From Haliclystus octoradiatus (taxonomy: Eukaryota > Cnidaria > Staurozoa > Stauromedusae > Haliclystidae): DNA of 64,000 nt. Of this stretch, positions 13,450 to 23,640 are shown piece by piece; positions within the stretch are counted from its first letter, which is position 1; the number at the start of each line of letters is the position of its first letter. The notes below the pieces were generated by a model. That model made no database searches. It was not told the DNA's origin and was given only the letters and a program-made list of their open reading frames with translations. The position numbers were made by a program, and so were the translations under genes. The stretch covers positions 35,797,993 through 35,861,992 of the forward strand of contig OU744448.1 in NCBI GenBank assembly GCA_916610825.1, written 5' to 3'.

Positions 13450-14369
13450 ATCATCATGTTTATTTATTTAAAATCTCGAACTCAGCTGCAGGTCCAAGTT
13501 GAACCAGGCAGTTACCCAACAAGGTATGTTTTATAAAATACCGAGAAAATGCTATATTATATACTTAATAAGAGCTATATTACAAAAATTTATAAATAAA
13601 TAAATAATTAAAATCTATTTTCTATGTCTATGTATAAAGTAATTGTATGATAATGAATAAGTAGAAATAAGTAAATAAAATCATATAGAAAATACCAAAA
13701 GTCATTTCAATACACTGCATTAAGAGAATGGATAAAATGCTTACTTTAATAAGAGTTAAAAAAAAGCAAGCTATACTACAGGTGTGATTAAAAGATTATT
13801 GTTCGCTACGTATTCTAAGAAAGTTGATCTGGATGAGTTTAATAAATCAGGTGAGAGTTTAATAGCGTTATTAAAAATTATTGAACCAATTCTCTTAATT
13901 GAAAGTTTGCCAAGTTGTGAACTGTAAGATGATATGTAGAAATCTCCTCGTTTTTGATTTTACTAGCGTAAAAAGTTCTTTGATGTAATTTGGCGTCCGT
14001 CCATTTTTAACATCCCAGCAAAGTTTTAAGGCTGATAAGTAGTAGCTCTGTCGGAGAGATGGAACTTCCAGGCCGATTATGTAGAAGCAGGCTACTTTTG
14101 ACGTGCTTCTTTTGAGACCAGCAGAGATTCGTATGCATCTGCAGAAGCAGGTATCTAGCCTTTTGCATACTTCTTCCTTAATTCCACAAAGTAGTATGTC
14201 ACAATAGTTGAAATGTGGTGATATAATATAAATGTTTTTCCCATAGACACTTTAGTAGACTTTTACATTTTTGCATCGCTTTTCTGCATACGTCATTTGC
14301 ATAGGCACTGAACGTAAGTCTATTATCAATTTTCACTCCAAGCAGTTTTAGTTCTGGTTGGGCTGTTAT
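13450..14369 (-). pseudogene. LINE-A, 3' part (end of RT region and 3' tail)
   Basis: On the minus strand, bases about 14190-14361 read LKLLGVKIDNRLTFSAYANDV and a following basic helix, the thumb region downstream of the YADD motif in CR1/Jockey-type LINEs. Downstream the frame is broken. The copy appears to end near 13450 in an AAATAAATAAAC tail. The 5' part of the same LINE resumes at 19723, after the insertion of the hAT-type element. The 8-bp duplication GCTGTTAT (14362-14369) is LINE sequence copied when that element landed. Confidence 0.7.
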
Positions 14370-14421
14370 CAGGGATGTTAGTAACGATTACAAAAGTAAC
14401 GACGTTACTTGTAATTGTTAC

Positions 14422-14575
14422 TGTCTTATGATAATAGTAACACACAAAGAACACAACCAGCTTCAATAACTGTGAACTCTATTATGATCATAAATGTTAA
14501 CAACTGTGTAATATACAGCAGCGCATGCGTAGAATAAGATTATATATTAGTACTACGTAATTACATATTACGACA
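14422..14575 (-). repeat. Gypsy-1 3' LTR
   Basis: 154 bp, TGTCTTATG...TATTACGACA on the plus strand. It is identical to the other LTR except for an A/C difference in the word ACACAACCAG against ACACCACCAG. The polypurine tract AAAGGGAGG (minus strand, 14576-14584) abuts it. Confidence 0.95.
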
Positions 14576-14700
14576 CCTCCCTTTCTATAAAGTTAAGATA
14601 AGTATAAATTGTTTCAAGCTAAATAATCTATGATACTAATAATAATCAACAAGAAAACATTATAATAAATATTAAATTAATCAAGACCATATCGGTTTAT

Positions 14701-17700
14701 TTACTTATTATATCCATAATAATCTGGGCGCTTTGTAGAACGTCCACTTCTCCTTTCCGGAGGATTTTCATTTACGATCGGATTATTTGCTACGATCGGA
14801 TTATCAGATTCATCTTCGTCATCTAATTCAAGACTAATAACATTATTATCATCGTGATCAGAAATTGGTATAAATTGTAAATGACGTCTATTACGTATAT
14901 ATTCCGAACCATCAATCGTTTTAACTGTATACGATCTTCTATCATAATTACAATGAATAATTTTGCCAATTTTTTTCCAACCTTTTTCATGATCCAATTT
15001 AACTCTGACATCGTCATTAATTTTTAATTGTGGTAAATCTTTTGTTCCATGACGTTTATCATAATAAGTTTTATTCTTTCTTTTAGACTCATTATCTTTT
15101 CTTCTAATATCTTTGTCATTTGGATTGACAGGCATCACATTTCTATTAATTGATGGTAACTTATTCTGTAATTGCCGACCCATTAGCGCAATTGATGGGC
15201 TAACTCCAGTTGCTGAATGCGGAGTTGTACGGTATAGTAGTAATGCAATATTTACGTCATCATTATCTAATATTTTCTTTGCTGTTTGGACTGATCTTTC
15301 AGCTTCCCCGTTTGCTTGTGGGTTATATGGTGCTGAAGGATTGTGCCAAAATCCATAGTTGGTTTCAAACTCTTCAAATTCATCCGATGAAAATTGAGGT
15401 CCATTGTCACTTACAACTTCATCAGGAATTCCATGTATGGCGAAGATAGATTTTAATGCTGCAACCACATTGGCTGTACGAGTGGCTGTTAATTGTTTAA
15501 GTTCAATCCATCGCGAGTAATAATCAGCTACAACAAATGTCTTTTTATTCCATTCAAATAAATCTGTACCGATTTTCTCCCACGGTCTGGAAGGTAAAGG
15601 AGTAGGATTTAGTGGCTCTTTCTTCTGACTCGGTCGTATCTGTTGGCACTTCTTACATCTGGTAACAGTGTCATTAATATCTTTTGAAATACCTGGCCAC
15701 CACACCGTGTTTTTAGCATTATTTCTACATTTAGTAATCCCTAAATGACTTTCATGCAATTTTTCTAAAATGTAGTTTTTACTATCATGTGGAATAACTA
15801 CTCTATTTTGGTATATTAACAAACCGTCTGATATACTGACCTCTCCTTTGGCTAAAGCATACGGTTTTAAATCATTATTAATATTTTCGGTTAAAGGCCA
15901 GTTAGTATTAATATAATAAATCACTTTCTGTAATACTTGATCCTTCGCTGTCTCCTCCCTTAAACTTGATAATCTTTTAGAACTAATGGGTAAGGAAGAC
16001 ATTACATAATCAACATATGCTTCCACCTCCAATGCTTGTGATTTTTCAATATCTGATGGTATAATTATACTTCTCGATAAAGCATCGGCAATGACTGATT
16101 CTTTTCCAGGTACATGACGTACTCTAGGATTAAATCTCATTAAGCTCATTAATAATCTTTGGCAACGTATAGGGCTTTTATCTAAATCTTTCGTAGTCAT
16201 CAAGGGTACTAAAGGTTTGTGATCCGTTAATAGTTCGAAACCGTTTAAACCAATTAAATACTTGGAAAATTTCTCACATGCCCAAACACTAGCAAGACAC
16301 TCCTTCTCAATTTGTGAGTATCTCTTCTCAGCATCTGTTAACCTTCTTGAACAGAATGCAACAGGCATTAGACCATCGTCGTGTCTTTGTAGAAGTACTC
16401 CACCAAGACCGTAAGAACTGGCATCTGCACTAACAATGATATCTTTGTGAACATCATAGTATTGTAATGATGGAAGTTTTAATATTAAATCCTTTACTTT
16501 AGCAAACGCTTCATTTTGCACTGGTCCCCAGTACCAGCTAATATTTTTCTTCAGTAAATCACTTAACGGCAACAATACACTGGACAACTCTAGTATAAAT
16601 CTTGCTAAATAATTAAACATACCAAGCACAGTTCTTAATTCAGATACACATGTTGGTATTGGTAGATCTCTTAAAGCTTGTAATTTATTTGGGTGCGGCT
16701 TAATTCCTGCCCCACTTATTAAATGTCCAAAATAAACGATTTCTGATTTATTTATTTGACATTTTTCACGATTTAATTTTAAACCTGATATTCGGACACG
16801 CTCATAAACAGCTTCTAAATGTTTACGTGCTCTTTTTGTGTTTTGCCATATACAATTATGTCATCCATTATTACATCACATCCTGGTAACCCCTCTAGCA
16901 ACGCTTGCATTTTCTTTTGAAATATTTCAGGGGCGCTAGTAATACCCATTGGAATACGTTTAAAACAATAACGACCAAATGGAGTTATAAAAGTAGTTAA
17001 TAGTTTACTCTTATTATCTAGCGGAATTTGATAATATCCACCTGATGCATCTAGGGCTGTAAAATGTCTTGCATCAACTAATTTAGGAGTAATATCATCT
17101 AAATTAGGTAGCATTAAATGTTCTCTTTTAACATTTGAATTTAGATGTTTATAGTCAACACAAATTCTTACCATTCCATTCTTTTTCTTAACAGGAACCA
17201 TTGGAGCGCACCAATCAGTAGGAATATCAACTTTTTCAATAATACCATTGTTTTCCATTCTATTGATTTCGTCTTTAACCATCTCCATTAACGGAAATGC
17301 AATTCTCCTTGGCGTAGCCAAACAATATGGTTCTATATTTGCTTTTAATACAATGTTTACAGGAGCAGTATCCATTAAACCATGGCTATCAAATATTTCT
17401 GTTTCGTCTAATCGTGCAATTAATCCCAAATTTATACATGCTTCTCGGCTTAGTAATTTATTCTTGGGACCATCACATACGTAAATTTTTACTTGCGATC
17501 TCTTGCCATTTTTATGTAAAGTGGTAGTAAATAAGCCTTTTACAGATACATCTCCCCCTTGTGACGTTAACTTCATCTTAGATTGTGATAATGTTGGTTT
17601 CACTTTTAACAAATCAAATGAACTTTTACTCATGATAGTTACATCTGCTCCAGTATCGATTTTGAAATTAACATTTGTCTTTGAAATTTCTAATTGTACT
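14701..17700 (-). pseudogene. pol: Gypsy-1 Pol (protease, RT, RNase H, integrase), one frame break
   Basis: In order on the minus strand are: an aspartic protease with DTGA (17646-17657); RT with WCAPMVPVKKKNG, ALDASGGYYQIPLD and the catalytic box IMDD in place of the usual YVDD; RNase H with DASSYGLGGVLLQ and DHKPL; the integrase HHCC zinc region (H..H..CKKC); a DDE core with GTDLFEW, SDNGPQF and PQANGEAE; and a C-terminal tail ending in a basic RSGRSTKRPDYYGYNK. A single-base frame change in an A-rich run near 16.84 kb separates the RT palm (17633-16815) from the rest (frame open to 14701). It could be a real inactivating mutation or an assembly error in a homopolymer. Confidence 0.92.
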
Positions 17701-18619
17701 GTCCATCTCTCAATATCTTCTTTCGCAATAATGCATCAAGAAATAGGGTACCACTATCATTATCACTACTGTCATTATCTGTAGCTATTTCTCTTATATT
17801 AGTAGATCTACATTTACTGGCAAAATGTCCTGTATTTTTACATTTATGACACGTCTTACCATATGCTGGACAACGCCCTTTTTCGTGATTTCTACCACAG
17901 CGACCACAATCTCCAGTATTCGCTTTTGAGTTTTTCGATTGTTTTCCATTGTTTTCCGTTGTTTTCCATTGTTGTCTATTGTTCTGAAATCTCTTTCCTT
18001 TGATTTTCTTATATTTAACCTCTTGTAGATCATTTTCACTTGAACTAGCTTTATTTTGTTCTTTCATCTGAAGTTTTACCATTTCTGTTTGACGAGCGAT
18101 TGTGATTGCTTTAGACAATGTTAAATCAGCAGTCAATTGCAACTTTTGTCTCACTTGAGCATCACGCAATCCAATCACTACTCTATCTCTAACTTGTTCA
18201 TCTGCGTCAAGATATTTACAATGCTGTATTAACTTTTGTAATTCTCGCACGTATTCTTCAACCGTTTCGTTTTCCAATTGAGTACAAGTTTGAAAAATTG
18301 CTCTCTCGTGTATAAGATTTCTTTTAGGTAGAAAATATTCTGTAAATTTTTTTGTCACTGTTTCAAAGTTATTGTCACTTTCTCTCAGTGTTTCAAATGT
18401 ACCATCCGATTTTGCTATACGTTTGGTATCCCATGTAAATGTTTTCAGGATTTTTACGGCATCTTTTGTACCCATGCAGTATAGGAGCGCATCTCTCTGA
18501 CTCTCTCCTTTGGCTTTGTGTAGCTCTGTTGCTCTCCTAAAACATCTAAAATCTTCAAGCCAATCCTCCCAATGTTCGGCTTTGAAGTCAAACTTCTCTG
18601 GTTGTGTGTATTTAGCCAT
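17690..18619 (-). CDS. gag: Gypsy-1 Gag polyprotein
   Basis: The 309-residue frame begins at the first ATG after the primer site. The first 180 residues look like a retrotransposon capsid (helical, with FDFKAEHWEDWLEDFRCF near the start and VEEYVRELQKLIQHC in the middle). Residues about 235-270 carry two zinc knuckles, CGRCGRNHEKGRC and CHKCKNTGHFASKC, for nucleic-acid packaging. The product would assemble cytoplasmic virus-like particles. The last ~20 codons overlap the start of pol in the -1 frame, so Pol is probably made by -1 frameshifting; I could not pick one slippery site with confidence. The frame is intact. Confidence 0.9.
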   Translation of the reverse strand: MAKYTQPEKFDFKAEHWEDWLEDFRCFRRATELHKAKGESQRDALLYCMGTKDAVKILKTFTWDTKRIAKSDGTFETLRESDNNFETVTKKFTEYFLPKRNLIHERAIFQTCTQLENETVEEYVRELQKLIQHCKYLDADEQVRDRVVIGLRDAQVRQKLQLTADLTLSKAITIARQTEMVKLQMKEQNKASSSENDLQEVKYKKIKGKRFQNNRQQWKTTENNGKQSKNSKANTGDCGRCGRNHEKGRCPAYGKTCHKCKNTGHFASKCRSTNIREIATDNDSSDNDSGTLFLDALLRKKILRDGQYN

Positions 18620-18698
18620 TCTTATGTAGGCAATTTGGCGTAATCAATTATTGATCAGCGAACTAACTTAGTCAATCTTGTAATTATAATAATTTAAA

Positions 18699-18710
18699 CA
18701 TCTGACACCA
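18699..18710 (-). promoter_or_regulatory. Gypsy-1 primer-binding site
   Basis: Directly inside the 5' LTR, the minus strand reads TGGTGTCAGATG. The first nine or ten bases would pair with the 3' end of a tRNA ending in CTGACACCA, as in some leucine tRNAs. The tRNA identity is inferred. Confidence 0.7.
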
Positions 18711-18864
18711 TGTCTTATGATAATAGTAACACACAAAGAACACCACCAGCTTCAATAACTGTGAACTCTATTATGATCATAAATGTTAACAACTGTGTAA
18801 TATACAGCAGCGCATGCGTAGAATAAGATTATATATTAGTACTACGTAATTACATATTACGACA
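18711..18864 (-). repeat. Gypsy-1 5' LTR
   Basis: 154 bp, partner of 14422-14575. It is followed on the plus strand by the target duplication GTTAC (18865-18869). Confidence 0.95.
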
Positions 18865-19714
18865 GTTACTTTTTAGTAACTTCTACTTGTAACTAGTTAC
18901 TTTTCTGTAAAAGTAACTTCTACTTTTAACTAGTTACATTTAGGATTAAAACTAAAGTAACGATTACTCGTTACTTTTTCACTACATTTTCGCTTTCTTC
19001 CGTTACTTTTTTCACAAAAGAGTGCTGAAAGTTAGCAGCTTCTCGACCCCTAATGTGTTTTATTAGTCAAAATCTTTTGTTCTCATTGTTACCATCCAAG
19101 AACAATAAAAACACAGAAAAAAAGTTCCCAACAACTGCAGGGAATCCTGTTATAAATTTGGAAGTCAAGAAAATTACATTCAGGGAAGCAACATTCTGTT
19201 ATAGAATCTGTTTTTCCGAGTTTATGATATTCAAGTGATTCAACGAGCGTTTCATGTCTGATATGTCTGTTCGATCAATCAATTGTCATAGCAACCAAGC
19301 CTGAAATAGAAGTAATGGCGCGTAACTTGAGATTTTCTTTGTTATGGTAATTAGGGGGATCGGCTAGACCATTCAAAAACACGCAAAAGACGTCGCTGTG
19401 AAATATTCGTCGGTTGTCTGTTTTCGTATTATATTGTCAACAATAACATTTGATTAATTAACAAATTAAAATACAGAAATATTATTTGAATACTTCATAT
19501 ATGTCTCATTGCTTCTGTTGGATATTTTTGGACTTATTTAGAAAAAGTAACGGGAAAAGTAACTGTAACTTGTTACTTTTGAATTAAAAGTAACTTGTAA
19601 CTTGTAATCGTTACTTTTTCTGAAAAGTAACGTCTGATAGTAACTTGCTACTTTCTCGCCCAAGTAACGGTAACTGTAACTAGATACTTTTAAAAAGTAA
19701 CTTCAACATCCCTG

Positions 19715-21262
19715 GCTGTTATGGCTTCGTTGTTAACCTTGATAGTAACACGTTCATTGCCTAAAACCATAGCTTGGGTTTTGGTTGTATATAGCGTTAG
19801 ATGGTTTTGAATGAACCATTATGTTAGATTCATGATATCTTTATTAACAGTTGAAGTAAGTATATCTCCATTTTTGCTAGATTCATACAAGGTAGTATCG
19901 TCTGCATACTGTCGAACTGACGTGTTAGTAGTCAAACATTGCTGAAGATCATTAGAGAACATATTAAATAAAATAGGGCCAAGAAAACTGCCTTGCGGTA
20001 CACCAGATGAAATTGGTAGCCAGTTTGAAAATTGATTATTTATCCAAACAGGCTGACGTCTATCAGTTAAATAGGAAGTTAACAGTTGCAAGGCATTTCC
20101 TGAGAGTCCATAAGCATCAAGCTTTGCAATAAGTAAATTATGATGAACCGTGTCAAATGCTTTACTTAAAACAAGTGCTACGACGGCAACAGTTTCTTTT
20201 CTGTCGAGGGAGGCTCGCCAGTCCTCGGTTATCTTTACTAATACTGTGCTGCAAGAGTGTTTTTGCAGGTAACCAGATAACGTTTGTAACCACAGTGAAT
20301 GTGTAATCATATGACATGTCAGCTGATTTGTTAGCAATCGTTCGAATACTTTTGAAATAGAAGCAAGAAGGGTGATTGGTCTATAATTCTTTTACAGCAG
20401 CGGTTCATCACCTTTTGGTATCGGAGCTACTGCCCCATCCTTCCAATGTATAGGAAAGATACTTTTGGATATGCAGGTATTGAAAATCTGCGATAGTGTT
20501 GAGGCGAGAGCTGAATATCCTAGACTAAGTACCCAATTGGGGATGCCATCTTCACCTGGTGATTTACTTGTTTTCAGGTCGTGTAAAGTTCTAGATACTG
20601 CTGAAGGTGTTACTTGCTTGAAGTCAAACATTGGTATTTCCCTTTCTGACATTAGTTTTTTGATGTTCAACATAGATGGATGGTTTCAAAGCTTTTGGAG
20701 TCAAACTGCAGCATATGTGAAGCAAACGAGTTGTTCATGATATTAGCCACTGCTTTAGGTTCTGATACAAAGCGATTGTGTTCTAATAAAGTAATGCCTT
20801 CAGTTTTTTTCCGTTTATAACATGGTAGCCACTGTCCCAAGTGCTTCCAGAATTCACTTACAGATCCTTGCTTAACAATCTTGCTGATGTAATAACGGAT
20901 TTCTTGCCTTCGAATCTTCGATGTTTATTTCTTCGCAGTAATATAATCTAATTTGGTTTCATTTGACTTATTATCCCTGTATTTATTATATAGACAATTC
21001 CTGTTCATGATTGATTTCATGAGGCGTGGCGTAAGCCAAGATGGTTGGTCTGGTTTTACAACTCTCTATCTTGTTGGGCAGTGATCTTCAAGAGTATTAC
21101 TTAAGGACAATTCCAATGCTTTTACGGCTGATGATGGACAAGAATTCAGTAGTGACTGGTCAAGGGTTAACTTTGATAAATCATACTCCAGAGCGTCTCT
21201 TTCAAGATGTTTGGTGATTCTGTAGCGCACCTTTCGGGGCTTTGGCTTTGGTGCAGTCATTT
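19715..21262 (-). pseudogene. LINE-A, reverse transcriptase part
   Basis: The minus strand encodes much of a non-LTR reverse transcriptase. At 20392-20673 it reads KSPGEDGIPNWVL and WKDGAVAPIPKG; at 19819-20337 it reads the core motifs SKAFDTVHH, SSGVPQGSFLGPILFNM and QYADDTTLY (catalytic DD intact). Upstream, about 20740-21260, is the pre-RT segment with FWKHLGQWLPCYKR. A frame break separates the first two blocks near 20390, so the copy is inactive. The reading continues into 13450-14361 across the nested insertion. CR1/Jockey group is my best placement from motif style; a tree would be needed to confirm it. Confidence 0.8.
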
Positions 21263-21346
21263 AGTACCCTATGGTAAATGCGTTGCTTGTCACATTCCAT
21301 GTGTCAGTAAATGCGTGAACTTCGCTCCATTTGTAGATATACATAG

Positions 21347-21515
21347 TTTTCAGTTTGCGTTATATTTATTATTAATAATACAAGAGACAATAGACAAGGC
21401 CTGATAGTTGTGATAACTAAACATAAACTGCTTTATTAAGATCAAACACTAAGCTTATATATGAATGTTAAAGAGGTTAAATACAAGGAGGTTAATAGAT
21501 GTTGCAAGCACTACA
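21347..21515 (-). repeat. Gypsy-2/EVE 3' LTR
   Basis: 169 bp, same length as 32806-32974. The central ~70 bp (TAGTTGTGATAACTAAACAT onward) is identical in both. The first base of its inner edge has decayed from TG to TT. The duplication ATAG precedes it. Confidence 0.85.
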
Positions 21516-21535
21516 CTCGCCTCTTTCTTAAAAGT
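21516..21535 (-). promoter_or_regulatory. Gypsy-2/EVE polypurine tract
   Basis: On the minus strand, CTTTTAAGAAAGAGGCGAG directly abuts the TGTAG start of the 3' LTR. That is the expected place of the plus-strand primer. Confidence 0.6.
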
Positions 21536-21699
21536 TAAATAACAAAGAAATACTTAATAATTAAATCAATAGAATAAAATAATAATGGTAATGAAAAGTT
21601 AATATGTTTTTACATTGAAAATATATATTTAAATAAAATTAGTAATAATATAAATTAATGAATCAATGGAAAAGGTTTATAAGTACAATAATATTTCCT

Positions 21700-23190
21700 T
21701 TTATTACTTCACTTAATGTGTATTCTTATCAGATGGATCGAATCGCTTAGGTTGTTTAAAAATTCGGCCAGACCTAGTCATAACAGGGTCAGATGATGTC
21801 AGTTCTGAAGGTCTATCACGTGTAACAGTTCTAGCATGAGATCGAGCGTGTGTTAGTTCTTGCCCATTTTCAGTCATTACTGTGACACGGCGTGGAGTTG
21901 AAGAAATAACTTCAGCATTGGTGTTAATTGTTGAAGAACATTTGAATTTCTGATTACAACTCTTTCTCCAATGTTCGGCGTAGGTAGACTGTCCACGACT
22001 TTTCTTGCACGATTGTGCGTGATTTTCATTACATTTTTTGCTTTAATTTGACGGTCTGCGTTGACAATCTGTCCTGTTCTTAACAATGGTATTGGCGTGA
22101 TAGGATGCCGACCAGTTAACGCATGTAAAGGCGTTGTTCCAATCATTCGATGATCAATTGTTCGTAGCGTATACAACACATGACGAAGACAAGTTATTTC
22201 ATCTATTGCATCGGTTCTAAACCAACGGCGTTAAAATGTACAATGAAATCGCTAGTTGCACGAGGATAACGTGGGGCAGATCGTCGTTGTCCCCAAGATC
22301 TACAAAACGATTTAAATTTACGCGAAGTAAACTGTGATCTATTGTCTGACATTAACTCAACAGTAGGACCACGCCGAGAAAATACATTATCGAGTGCTGT
22401 GATAACTTTATCAGTTATTTCACGTTTTAATCTGAACACTTCTGGATATCTGCTACTGTAATCAACTACAGATAAATACGGACATTGATTTGCATGAAAA
22501 ATATCTATAGTAATCGTATGCCACGGCAGTAATAAATCACTTGGTTTAATGATTGCTCAGGCCAAAACGTAACAAATTCTTTGCACCATCATGAGCTAAA
22601 TTAATTAATTTCTCACATAAAGACGGCGGTATTATAATACGTGAACCATGCAATAATAAACATGGATTTTGATGTACAGTTAACGAATGACGATCTTTAA
22701 AATATACATCGATGTTTTTATTTATATTTTACCAATCGCTGGTCTGTCCACATTTAATTACAGAGCTAAGTATTTGACTATTCGAAGTTTCTAAGGATAC
22801 GTCTTCTAACATGATCAATTCTGGTCCTTCTAGCAAGGAAGCAACCTGATCATAATCATCAGACGATAACTCCGTATTACAACACGGCAAAGGTGATCGA
22901 GATAGAGTATCGGGTAAACTATTCATGTTTTTCCTAGCAGAACGATGCACCGATATACTATTTTTGCACCGAAAGGTGTTAAACGAAGTAGCGTGGTGGT
23001 ACATCATCAAAAGGCTTATTCCAAATACGCTCTAGTGGTTTGTGGTCGGTCCAGAATTGACAATCTCTGATAATAAATTGGCAAAATCTAGTGACGATTT
23101 ATCATCTAAAGTAATTTGATTAAATCCTGATTCAAGATCTAAAGTTGTAAATATAGTAGAACCGTGCAATTTAGCGAAAAACGATTGCCA
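21700..23190 (-). pseudogene. Gypsy-2 pol remnant (deleted RT, RNase H, integrase)
   Basis: An RT scrap (FAKLHGSTIFTTLDLESGFN, about 23120-23180) jumps directly to RNase H (FWTDHKPLERIWNKPFDDVP, about 22985-23055), so most of RT, including its YxDD box, is deleted. Integrase follows in broken frames: SDNRSQFTSRKFKSFC (about 22300-22350), PRYPRATS, and the C-terminal HRMIGTTPLHALTGRHP near 22090-22150. Spacing to the polypurine tract is normal. The element depends on another copy for movement, if it moves at all. Confidence 0.75.
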
Positions 23191-23640
23191 TTGTTTCCAT
23201 CTTTTAATGCGTAAGACGAATCATTTGAGCTTTCATCTTCTTCTGAATATTCGCTTTCTGATGTTGTTGCCATAGCAGCAGCTTTCGATAAACGTGGAGT
23301 TTTGTAATCTTTAGAATACTTGTTCTTTGTTTTTGATATTTGCTTACTAGGCGTGTATTTTTCTGTCTTTTTCGGCTTGCGACTAGATTCACATACAACT
23401 GCAAAATGATTTGGATTTTTCACATTGAGCATATTTGCCAGATGCTGGACATTTCTTTCTCTTTGAGTGAGCTTTTCCACAATGTCAATAGCGACAATCA
23501 TTACGTACAGCAGCAACAGTACTATTGTCAGTCTGTTGACATGTCGATGTCAAAGTTGGTGCAGTGGTCAAAGCAGTCTCGTATGTAGAAACTAGCTTCG
23601 TATAGTCATTAATTGTCAGTGTGTCCATTCTCGTTAATCC
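23191..23640 (-). pseudogene. Gypsy-2 gag remnant (3' part with zinc knuckles)
   Basis: Directly after the viral segment the minus strand reads LTRMDTLTINDYTKLVSTYE and then a zinc-knuckle region split between two frames (CGKAHSKRKKCPASGK and NPNHFAVVCESSRKPKK). This is the Gag/Pol linker style of Mag-like Ty3/Gypsy elements. The N-terminal capsid part is absent: the flavivirus segment occupies its place. An acidic serine-rich stretch (SESEYSEEDESSNDSS) follows. Confidence 0.7.

Larger units (their letters stand above)
14422..18864 (-). mobile_element. Gypsy-1, a nearly intact Ty3/Gypsy LTR retrotransposon
   Basis: The 4443-bp element has identical-length LTRs (154 bp), TG..CA ends, 5-bp duplications GTTAC (14417-14421 and 18865-18869), a primer-binding site, a polypurine tract, gag and pol in the order PR-RT-RNase H-IN. 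One base differs between the LTRs, so the insertion is recent. The target GTTAC is one of many such words in the host MITE. The only visible defect in pol is a frame change near 16.84 kb. The DTGA protease and Mag-like gag zinc knuckles suggest the Mag/CsRN1 side of Ty3/Gypsy. Confidence 0.95.
14370..19714. mobile_element. Non-autonomous hAT-type element, interrupted by Gypsy-1
   Basis: The ends are CAGGGATGTT (14370) and AACATCCCTG (ending 19714), perfect 10-bp inverted repeats. They are flanked by the 8-bp duplication GCTGTTAT at 14362-14369 and 19715-19722. An 8-bp duplication with CAG..CTG-type ends is the hAT signature. Without the Gypsy-1 insertion the element is about 0.9 kb. The subterminal parts are packed with GTTACTTTTAGTAAC-like words on both strands, which could fold. 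No transposase is present. Confidence 0.85.

Noticed and set aside
15113..15449. Plus-strand frames across Gypsy-1, LINE-A and other elements
   Set aside because: They are shadows of the minus-strand pol and similar genes.
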